Source: Conexibacter sp.
GTDB lineage: Bacteria > Actinomycetota > Thermoleophilia > Solirubrobacterales > Solirubrobacteraceae
NCBI GenBank assembly: GCA_025964295.1
Contig: JAOPZD010000230.1
Coordinates: 1-5,986, forward strand
DNA: 5,986 nucleotides
Reading direction: 5' to 3'
Each line of letters starts with the position of its first letter. Position 1 is the first letter of the stretch. Shown piece after piece: positions 1-5,267 of this stretch. The notes under the pieces are model-generated. The model was not told the origin of the DNA. It worked only from the letters and a program-made list of their open reading frames with translations, and made no database searches. The translations under genes and the position numbers were made by a program.

Positions 1-512
1 GCCCAGAGCACGTCGGGCTCCGAGCCGCCACGGACGACCTCGATGCCCGCCGTCGCGAGGGCGGCCTCGAGCGCGGGCGCTCCGGGCGGCGCGAGCGCGA
101 CGGTGAGGAACGGCGCGCGATGGACCACGCGCGTCAGGCCCTCGCGGTGGGCCTGCACCCGGACCGTCGCCGCGACGACGTTCGCGAACCGCTCGCGGAG
201 CAAGGCCATGTGGTCGATCCCGTTGAGCAGCGGCACGACCACGTCCGCCCCCGCGCCGACCCGCTCCAGCGCGGGGCCGAGGTGCGGCGCCTTGACGGCG
301 ACGACGAGCACGTCGGCCGGCGCGTCGAGGGCGGCGGTCACCGCGACGCGCTCGGTGTGGTCGCCGAAGCGCGGGCTCTGCACCTCGATCCCCTCGCGCG
401 CGATCGCCTCCGCGCTGCGCTCCGTCGTCACCAGCGTCGTCGCGACGCCGGCCCGCGTCAGCTCGGCGCCGAGCAGGGCGCCGACCGCGCCCGAGCCGAG
501 GATCGCGATCAC
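1..512 (-). CDS. Ketopantoate reductase family protein (2-dehydropantoate 2-reductase, PanE/ApbA-like), C-terminus cut by window edge
   Basis: The first 170 residues are present; family members are usually about 300. The N-terminus is a Rossmann NADP-binding strand with GSGAVG at residues 6-11. VAVKAPH around K74 and PLLNG with N97 match the conserved Lys and Asn that contact substrate and cofactor in ketopantoate reductases. The window ends at VLW, just before the region that would hold the catalytic lysine, so activity cannot be judged. Family members reduce 2-dehydropantoate to pantoate with NADPH in the cytoplasm (pantothenate/CoA synthesis), but actinobacteria carry paralogues acting on other 2-oxo acids. 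The GTG start at 512-510 overlaps the stop of the upstream LOG-family gene as GTGA, which fixes the start; no strong ribosome site is visible, so translational coupling is likely. It is the last gene of the operon seen here. Family is sure; the exact substrate is not. Confidence 0.9.
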   Translation of the reverse strand, partial: MIAILGSGAVGALLGAELTRAGVATTLVTTERSAEAIAREGIEVQSPRFGDHTERVAVTAALDAPADVLVVAVKAPHLGPALERVGAGADVVVPLLNGIDHMALLRERFANVVAATVRVQAHREGLTRVVHRAPFLTVALAPPGAPALEAALATAGIEVVRGGSEPDVLW

Positions 513-1105
513 GTCTTGTCGTCCGACTCCAGCCACTGGCGGGCGAGCTTGGGCGCCTCCCAGGCCTCCATCGCGTCGAGCAGCGCGATCGGGTCGGAGT
601 GCGCGAGCAGCAGCTTGCGGTGGTCGAGGCCGACGAACTGCTCGGCGGTCATGTGGTCCAGCAGCGCGACCAGCGGCGCCCAGAAGCCCTCGACGTCGAG
701 CAGGCCGATCGGCTTGCGGTGCAGCCCGAGCTGCGACCACGACAACATCTCGACGACCTCCTCGAGCGTGCCGATGCCGCCGGGCAGGACGAGGAACGCG
801 TCGGCCAGGTCGGCCATCAGCATCTTGCGCTCGTGCATGGTCTCCACGACGCGCAGGTCGGTGACGCCCTGGTGGCCGACCTCGCGCTCGTCGAGGAAGC
901 GCGGGATCACGCCGGTGACCTCGCCGCCCGCTTCGAGGGCGGCGTCGGCCAGGACGCCCATGAGGCCGAGGCTGCCGCCGCCGTAGACGACGCCGGCGCC
1001 GCGGCGGACGAGCTCGCCGATCGCGGCGCCGGAGACCTCGGCGTAGTCGGGGCTCGCGCCGGCCGCCGAGCCGGCGTAGACGCAGACCCGCTGGAACGGG
1101 CTCAT
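509..1105 (-). CDS. LOG family protein (TIGR00730 Rossmann fold; possible cytokinin riboside 5'-monophosphate phosphoribohydrolase)
   Basis: The protein has 198 residues, a normal length for the family. The LOG signatures are all visible: a first strand CVYAGS (8-13, where CVFCGS is more usual), GGGSLGLMG (42-50), HERK (91-94) and PGGIGTLEE (108-116). The last motif and the Arg of ERK form the nucleotide/phosphoribose active site in characterised members. Those enzymes hydrolyse N6-substituted AMP to free base and ribose 5-phosphate, and many bacterial members also cleave plain AMP. Nothing here tells which substrate is used. The ATG at 1105 was chosen because it overlaps the stop of the oxidase gene as ATGA and places the conserved first beta strand at the N-terminus. 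A longer reading reaching 1303 would run far into the oxidase gene and is not credible. The stop overlaps the next gene by GTGA. Confidence 0.94.
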   Translation of the reverse strand: MSPFQRVCVYAGSAAGASPDYAEVSGAAIGELVRRGAGVVYGGGSLGLMGVLADAALEAGGEVTGVIPRFLDEREVGHQGVTDLRVVETMHERKMLMADLADAFLVLPGGIGTLEEVVEMLSWSQLGLHRKPIGLLDVEGFWAPLVALLDHMTAEQFVGLDHRKLLLAHSDPIALLDAMEAWEAPKLARQWLESDDKT

Positions 1106-2673
1106 GCGTCGACCAGCACGCCGGGGTTGAGCACGCCCGCGGGATCGACGGCGCTCTTGGCCGCGCGCAGGGCCGCGGCGAAGAGGTCGGGGCGCTGCGC
1201 GTCGTACCACTCGCGGTGGTCGCGGCCGACCGCGTGGTGGTGGGTGATCGTCCCGCCCGCGGCGAGGATGGCGTCGGAGGCTGCGCGCTTCATGGCCTCC
1301 CACTGTGCCAGTTCATCGCCGCGGCGTGCCGGGGCGAGGACCGTGAAGTACGGCGCGGGCCCGTCCGGGTAGACGTGCGTCAGCCGGCAGGTCACGCGGC
1401 ACGGCTCACCGAGCGCCTCGCGCACCGCGCCGCTGACCGCGGCGTGGAACGCGGGCCAGCGGTCCCAGGTGATCGCGGTCTCGAAGGTGTCGCTGAGGAC
1501 GCCGAGCTGCAGCAGCGCGTCGCGGAGGTAGGGCATCGCGATGAACGCCTCGCGCCAGGCGCCGACGACGCCGCTCGCGGCGGCGGCCGCCGGGTCGTCC
1601 CACTCCCCACCGTGCGCGCGGCAGATCGCCAGCCCGCGCGCCAGCGCGACCTCGACGTCATGGTCGGTCGACTCGAAGCCCAGGACCAGCAGCGCGTGCG
1701 AACCGTCGCCCGCGCCGGTCTGCTGCGCCTCCAGCGCGTCGACCAGCCGGCAGTTCGCCGGGTTCAGCCCGGACTGCGCCAGCTCGCGCACCGCCTCGCT
1801 GCCGTTCATGAAGTCCTTGAAGCGGACCGCCCGGGAGGCCCGGAACGCCGGCTTGGGCTGCACCCGCACCCACGCCTCCGTGATGACCCCGAGGATCCCC
1901 TCGCTGCCCAGGAGCAGCCCGTCCGGCGACGGACCCGCGCCGGAGCCCGGCAGCCGCCGCGACTCCCACGCCCCGCTCGGCGTGATCGCGCGGACCGACT
2001 CCACCAGGTCGTCGACGTGCGTCCACACCGTCGCGAAGTGCCCGCCCGCGCGCGTGGCGATCCAGCCGCCCAGCGTCGAGAGCTCGAACGACTGCGGGAA
2101 GAAGCGCATGGTCAGCCCGTGCTCGGCCAGCTGGGCCTCCAGCGCCGGGCCCGCGACGCCGCCCTGGATCCGCGCGGCGCGCGAGACCGGATCGACTTCG
2201 ACAACTCGGTCCAGGTGCGACAGGTCGAGCGAGACGACGCCGAGCCGGTCCGCCGGCACCCGGGGCTCCACGCCGCCGACGACGCTCGTCCCGCCGCCGA
2301 ACGGGATCACCGCGACGTCCTCGCGCGCCGCCCATTCCAGCGTCGCCTCGACGTCGTCCTCGTCGCGCGCGAAGACCACCGCGTCGGGCGGGTGGTCGAT
2401 GCGCCCGCGCAACGCGCGCACCGTGTCGGGGAACGACCGCCCGTAGGCGTGCTCGACCCGGTCGCGCGGATCGGTCGACCAGCCGTCGAGGCCGTCCGGG
2501 CGCGGGAAGCGCGGCTCGGGCAGCGCGATCGATCCCAGGTGCACCGGCTGCTCGACGTCGCCCGGCCGCGCGAAGCCGAGCACCTGCTCGACCATCGGCG
2601 CCAGCGCGACGGGATCGACCTTGGCGTCCTCGAAGCCCCAGCCCCACCACGCGCGCCGCCGGTGCGCGGTCAT
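1102..2673 (-). CDS. FAD-binding oxidase, alkyldihydroxyacetonephosphate synthase (AgpS)-like
   Basis: The protein has 523 residues, close to actinobacterial AgpS-type proteins. It opens with WWGWGFEDA (9-17), which resembles the WxGWG start of eukaryotic AGPS. The PCMH/FAD-binding domain has PFGGGTSVVGG (124-134), FPQSFELSTLGGWIATRAGG (192-211) and GSEGILGVITE (256-266). The C-terminal domain has HVYPDGPAPYFTV, with Y442 near the place of the AGPS catalytic tyrosine, and then THHHAVGRDH with H478-H480 and H486. AGPS swaps the acyl chain of acyl-dihydroxyacetone phosphate for a fatty alcohol, making the ether bond of ether lipids. Bacterial relatives are mostly uncharacterised, and some may oxidise 2-hydroxy acids, so the ether-lipid role is inferred. 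The ATG at 2673 is preceded by AGGG (2683-2680) and overlaps the thiolase-like stop as ATGA. The stop overlaps the LOG gene. It is probably a cytoplasmic or membrane-associated flavoprotein, since no signal peptide is visible. Confidence 0.92.
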   Translation of the reverse strand: MTAHRRRAWWGWGFEDAKVDPVALAPMVEQVLGFARPGDVEQPVHLGSIALPEPRFPRPDGLDGWSTDPRDRVEHAYGRSFPDTVRALRGRIDHPPDAVVFARDEDDVEATLEWAAREDVAVIPFGGGTSVVGGVEPRVPADRLGVVSLDLSHLDRVVEVDPVSRAARIQGGVAGPALEAQLAEHGLTMRFFPQSFELSTLGGWIATRAGGHFATVWTHVDDLVESVRAITPSGAWESRRLPGSGAGPSPDGLLLGSEGILGVITEAWVRVQPKPAFRASRAVRFKDFMNGSEAVRELAQSGLNPANCRLVDALEAQQTGAGDGSHALLVLGFESTDHDVEVALARGLAICRAHGGEWDDPAAAAASGVVGAWREAFIAMPYLRDALLQLGVLSDTFETAITWDRWPAFHAAVSGAVREALGEPCRVTCRLTHVYPDGPAPYFTVLAPARRGDELAQWEAMKRAASDAILAAGGTITHHHAVGRDHREWYDAQRPDLFAAALRAAKSAVDPAGVLNPGVLVDA

Positions 2674-3890
2674 CGGGCGCCCTGCCGCGCCGGCTTGGCC
2701 GCCCGCCGCCGCCGGCCCATCACCGCGCCGGCCGGCTCGCGCAGGCGCGCGGTCTTCGTCCGCGGCCGCTGCTCGGCCGCCGCCTCGGAGCCGAGCAGGA
2801 CCGTCGCCTGCGTCGAGAGCACGCCGCCGTTGCCGTGGGCCAGCACCACGTCCTTGCCCTCGTCGCGAACCTCGCGGACGGCCTCGACGAGCAGCGGCAG
2901 GCCGTTCATCCCGGGGTGGCCGTAGCTCAGGCCGCCGCCGCTGGTGTTCACGCGCAGCTCGCCGCCCGGCGCGATCCGGCCGTCGGCGACGAACGCGCCG
3001 CCCTCGCCCTTGGGGCAGAACCCCAAGTCCTCCAAGAACAGGATCGGGGTGATGGTGAACGCGTCGTAGACCTGCGCCGACTCCACGTCGCCCGGGCGCA
3101 GCCCCGCCTCGGCGAAGGCCCGCGCCCCCGAGGCCACCGCCGCCGTGGTGGTGAGGTCGGGCATCGCGGAGACGTGGCGGTGGGTCTGCGCCTCGGCCGC
3201 GCCGAGGACGAACACCGGCGGCCGGCGCAGCCCGCGCGCGCGGGCGACCGACGTCACCACGATCGCCGCGCCGCCGTCGGTCACCAGGCAGCAGTCGCGC
3301 ACGCCGAACGGGTCGCACACCCGCGGCGACGCGGACACGTCCTCCAGCGAGAGGTCGTCGCGCGACCATGCGCCGTCGCGCCGCTGCGCCCACCGCCGCG
3401 CGCTGACCGCGACCCACGCGAGCTGCTCGGCCGTCGTCCCGTACTCGTGCATGTGGCGCGAGGCGGCCAGCGCGTAGGCGGCGACCGGCAGCGGCGGCGC
3501 GTAGGGCGCCTCCCACGGGTCCTGCTCCTGGACCGACGCGTTGACGCGGCCGACCGACCGCTGCGTCGACCCGTAGGCGATCAGCGCGACCTCGCACTGC
3601 CCGGCGGCGATCGCGGCGCGCGCGTGGTTGACGTGGGCCATCGGCGAGGCGCCGCCGATCATGGTGGAATCGGTCCACCGCGGCTGGAGCCCGAGGTCCT
3701 CCGCGAGCGTGGTCGCGGCCCACGGCAGCTGCGTGGCCGAGGCGAAGACGCCGTCGACGTCGGCGGCCGTCAGCCCCGCGTCGGCCAGCGCGGCCAGCGC
3801 CGCCTCGGCCATCACGTCGGCGGCCGAGAGCCCCGGCAGCGCCTGGCCCATCTGCGCCTCGGCCGCGCCGGCAATCGCGATGCCGGTCAC
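2670..3890 (-). CDS. Thiolase-like protein (SCP-x/lipid-transfer-like, Ltp2-type), nucleophilic Cys apparently missing
   Basis: The protein has 406 residues. The thiolase fold is shown by a long N-terminal half with AAIAAGQCEVALIAYGS (92-108), DPFGVRDCCLVTDGGAA (193-209), VYDAFTITPILFLEDLGFC (274-292) and NTSGGGLSYGHPGMNG (315-330), whose H325 corresponds to the thiolase GHP histidine. Where thiolases carry the nucleophilic Cys this protein reads IGGASPMAH (78-86), with S82 in its place, and the late CxG motif reads HGNGG (352-356). It is therefore unlikely to be a classical acyl-CoA acetyltransferase. Related DUF35-partnered proteins such as Ltp2 are retro-aldolases of steroid side-chain breakdown, and tyrosines at 275 and 323 could serve such a role; that is inference. 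The GTG start is supported by GGAGG seven bases upstream and by the GTGA overlap with the DUF35 gene. The last ~32 residues are an unusually basic tail. An acyl-CoA substrate is likely but unidentified. Confidence 0.92.
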   Translation of the reverse strand: MTGIAIAGAAEAQMGQALPGLSAADVMAEAALAALADAGLTAADVDGVFASATQLPWAATTLAEDLGLQPRWTDSTMIGGASPMAHVNHARAAIAAGQCEVALIAYGSTQRSVGRVNASVQEQDPWEAPYAPPLPVAAYALAASRHMHEYGTTAEQLAWVAVSARRWAQRRDGAWSRDDLSLEDVSASPRVCDPFGVRDCCLVTDGGAAIVVTSVARARGLRRPPVFVLGAAEAQTHRHVSAMPDLTTTAAVASGARAFAEAGLRPGDVESAQVYDAFTITPILFLEDLGFCPKGEGGAFVADGRIAPGGELRVNTSGGGLSYGHPGMNGLPLLVEAVREVRDEGKDVVLAHGNGGVLSTQATVLLGSEAAAEQRPRTKTARLREPAGAVMGRRRRAAKPARQGAR

Positions 3891-4237
3891 GGCGACGCCT
3901 CCAGCTCGAACACGGGGACCGGAGGATCGCCGTCGCGCCACGCCAGCGTCACCCGCGCGCCCACCGCGACCGCCTCCGGCGCCACGCCCACGACCGTGCT
4001 CATCATCCGGAAGCCCTCGTCGAGATCCACCAGCACGATGTTGTAGGCCTCGCCCCCGCGCGGCCGCGCCACCGTCGTCGCGTACACCGTCCCGAGCCCG
4101 GCGCTGACGCGCCAGGCCGCCGGCCCGACCCGCGGCCGGAACACCGGCCGGGGCGGGTGGGACCCGATACCGAGCTGGTAGGCGAGCTCCCGCCGGCGGC
4201 AGTGCTCCGTATAGACGTCCGCGGGCGAGCGCTCCAA
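3887..4237 (-). CDS. DUF35 / OB-fold protein, zinc-ribbon cysteines lost; partner of the thiolase-like protein
   Basis: The protein has 116 residues from a TTG at 4237; an in-frame ATG at 4267 would add ten residues. Numbering here is from that ATG. The N-terminal helix and rubredoxin-like part (YTEHCRRRELAYQLGIGSHP, 19-38) keeps the shape of the family but not the CxxC pairs. The OB-fold follows: GLGTVYATTVARP (57-69), YNIVLVDLDEGFRMMSTVVG (75-94) and GARVTLAWRDGD (103-114). Such proteins bind acyl-CoA or form a complex with a thiolase-like protein encoded next to them, and that partner begins at the GTGA overlap (3887-3890). TTG is preferred because the ten extra codons use CAA, CCT and GCT, unlike the rest of the gene; because the ATG would overlap the start codon of the divergent NUDIX gene; and because a candidate promoter points at the TTG. 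The start is uncertain; the family call is firm. Confidence 0.85.
   Translation of the reverse strand: MERSPADVYTEHCRRRELAYQLGIGSHPPRPVFRPRVGPAAWRVSAGLGTVYATTVARPRGGEAYNIVLVDLDEGFRMMSTVVGVAPEAVAVGARVTLAWRDGDPPVPVFELEASP
3898..3902 (-). promoter_or_regulatory. Ribosome binding site GGAGG deciding the GTG start of the thiolase-like gene
   Basis: The minus strand reads GGAGG here, seven bases before the GTG at 3890-3888. It lies inside the 3' end of the DUF35 gene and is the clearest Shine-Dalgarno sequence in the leftward operon. It suggests the thiolase-like protein can start independently as well as by coupling through the GTGA overlap. Confidence 0.7.
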
Positions 4238-4246
4238 GACGCCGCC

Positions 4247-4274
4247 AGCGTACCCTTGAGGGCGCATGACGCAA
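4247..4274 (-). promoter_or_regulatory. Candidate promoter of the leftward five-gene operon (TTGCGT, 16 bases, TACGCT)
   Basis: On the minus strand TTGCGT (4274-4269) and TACGCT (4252-4247) are separated by 16 bases, which resembles a housekeeping sigma promoter. Transcription would begin near 4240, about three bases before the TTG at 4237, giving an almost leaderless message. The -35 element lies inside the first codons of the divergent NUDIX gene. Short matches like these arise by chance, so this is a candidate only. Confidence 0.33.
4251..4262 (+). promoter_or_regulatory. Candidate -10 element (TACCCT) and ribosome site (GAGGG) before the NUDIX gene
   Basis: TACCCT (4251-4256) fits the TAnnnT -10 pattern and would start transcription near 4263, three bases before the ATG at 4266. 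No convincing -35 is seen. GAGGG (4258-4262) looks like a Shine-Dalgarno site with a short three-base spacing. The two readings exclude each other: if RNA starts at 4263, GAGGG is not in the message. The TA at 4251-4252 is shared with the opposing TACGCT. Confidence 0.35.
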
Positions 4275-4919
4275 GCGCAGGCACCCGCGCTGCTCGCGCG
4301 CGGCCCTTGGGACGCCGGGCAGGTGCACGCGGTCTGGCGAGACGAGACCTTCGTCCCCGAGGGGCACAAGGTCGATGCCGCAGACGCCGCCATCGCCGCC
4401 CTGCGCGACCGCGGATCGCCCAGCCACGACGGGACCGGCGCGCGCCTGGTCGGCTTCGCGGCCGACGGCGACGAGCTGCGCCTCGAGCTGCAGCCGCTGC
4501 GCTGGGCGCTGCGGCTGGTCGAGGGCGACGCGTCGGAGACGGTCTCCGCGCTGTGCGTCGTGCGCGACAGCGACGGGCGCTGGCTCGCCGGCCGGCGCGC
4601 CGCGTGGCTGGCCTCCTGGGCTGGGCGCTGGGCGCTCGGCGCCGGTGGCGCGGTCGACGAGGGCGAGTCCCCGTTCACCACGCTCACGCGCGAGCTCGAC
4701 GAGGAGTGGTCGGTCACCGCCGAGCGCGTCCGCGCCGAGGCGCTCGTGCGCCTGCCGCACAACATGATCATGTTCATCGGCCAGGCCTGGCTGCCGGCCG
4801 GCGCGCAGGTCACCCCCGACCACGAGCACGACGCCTACGCCTGGTGGCCGGCGGAGATCGACGACTGGCCGACAGAGGCCGATGAGCCGCTGCGTCGAAT
4901 GGCGCGGCTGTTGCAGTGA
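4266..4919 (+). CDS. NUDIX hydrolase
   Basis: The protein has 217 residues. The Nudix box lies at residues 128-150 (4647-4715): G128, E134, R142-E143-L144 and E146-E147 are all in the spacing of the family pattern GX5EX7REUXEEXGU, with the second Gly replaced by S149 and a Trp at 148. The glutamates bind the divalent metal that activates water for cleavage of nucleoside-diphosphate-linked compounds. About 90 residues precede the Nudix fold (rich in Trp, with a predicted strand GDELRLELQPLRWALRLVEG at 68-87) and may set substrate choice or dimerisation; I do not recognise that part as a named domain. The substrate cannot be read from the sequence. The ATG at 4266 follows GAGGG and a possible -10 element. 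The stop overlaps the next gene by GTGA (4916-4919), so the two are probably co-translated. Presumably cytoplasmic, with no signal peptide. Confidence 0.93.
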   Translation: MTQAQAPALLARGPWDAGQVHAVWRDETFVPEGHKVDAADAAIAALRDRGSPSHDGTGARLVGFAADGDELRLELQPLRWALRLVEGDASETVSALCVVRDSDGRWLAGRRAAWLASWAGRWALGAGGAVDEGESPFTTLTRELDEEWSVTAERVRAEALVRLPHNMIMFIGQAWLPAGAQVTPDHEHDAYAWWPAEIDDWPTEADEPLRRMARLLQ

Positions 4920-5251
4920 CCACCGCCACGCGCCTCACCCCGTCGTTCACGACCCTCAAGCACCTGTCGTTCGCCCACTCGACGGTCTACGCGATCCTGC
5001 TCGCGGTCTGGCTGACCCCCGGGCTGCACGTCCTGGAGTTCGTGTTCGGACTCGCGCACGGCGTCGGATGGATCCTCATGTGCCTCCTGAGCGTCGAAGC
5101 TCTTCGTGCACGCGTGATCTCACTGCAACTTGCGGTCGCCGTTGCCGTAGTAGGTGCTGTCGGACCGTTCGTCGGGTCCTACGAGTTCATCCGCGAGACG
5201 CAAAGGCGCCGTCGCGCTTCCCTAACCGTCCCTAACAGCAATCAGCGCTAG
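4916..5251 (+). CDS. Small three-helix membrane protein, DUF3817-like
   Basis: The protein has 111 residues. Three hydrophobic segments at about 17-35, 42-62 and 67-87 predict an integral membrane protein. The second contains a His-Gly pair (FGLAHGVGWILMCLL, 44-58), and the third ends GPFVGSYEF (83-91) followed by a basic tail with RRRR (97-100). This layout, with HG in the second helix and a Pro-Phe near the end of the third, resembles the actinobacterial DUF3817 family, which has no known function. The assignment is by pattern only. The GTG start overlaps the NUDIX stop as GTGA and no other start fits upstream. Positive charge after the last helix suggests that the C-terminus faces the cytoplasm. 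The last third has noticeably more A/T at third positions than its neighbours, perhaps because it also holds control signals for the E2 gene that begins 16 bases after the stop. Confidence 0.82.
   Translation: MTTATRLTPSFTTLKHLSFAHSTVYAILLAVWLTPGLHVLEFVFGLAHGVGWILMCLLSVEALRARVISLQLAVAVAVVGAVGPFVGSYEFIRETQRRRRASLTVPNSNQR
5219..5236 (+). repeat. Direct repeat TCCCTAAC x2 with 10-base period, upstream of the E2 gene
   Basis: TCCCTAAC occurs at 5219-5226 and again at 5229-5236, exactly ten bases apart, so both copies face the same side of the helix. They lie in the final codons of the membrane-protein gene, 31-49 bases before the E2 start. The repeat itself is certain; a role as a regulator site is inference. 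Confidence 0.5.
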
Positions 5252-5267
5252 ATTCAAGAGAACAGAC

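Noticed and set aside
43..864. Long plus-strand open frame over the ketopantoate-reductase and LOG genes
   Set aside because: It is a GC-rich shadow: the translation is Arg/Ala/Pro/Ser-rich with no domain, while the opposite strand has two clear families.
1216..2925. 569-codon plus-strand open frame across the oxidase gene
   Set aside because: Low-complexity Arg/Ala/Asp/Val translation antisense to a clear FAD oxidase; stops are simply rare at this GC content.
2674..3723. N-terminal extension of the oxidase frame up to 3723
   Set aside because: It would run through the thiolase-like gene with random Arg/Gly-rich sequence; the ATG at 2673 with AGGG and the ATGA overlap is the real start.
2835..4046. 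Plus-strand open frame over the thiolase-like gene
   Set aside because: Antisense shadow with no motif; the minus strand carries the thiolase fold signatures.
3887..4267. Divergent pair considered as a toxin-antitoxin or phage-type module because of its small size and tight packing
   Set aside because: The small protein has a clear DUF35/OB-fold pattern and is followed by its usual thiolase-like partner.
3891..4829. Upstream extensions of the minus-strand frames across the NUDIX gene
   Set aside because: They are antisense to a NUDIX gene with an intact catalytic box and encode Ser/Arg/Ala-rich sequence.
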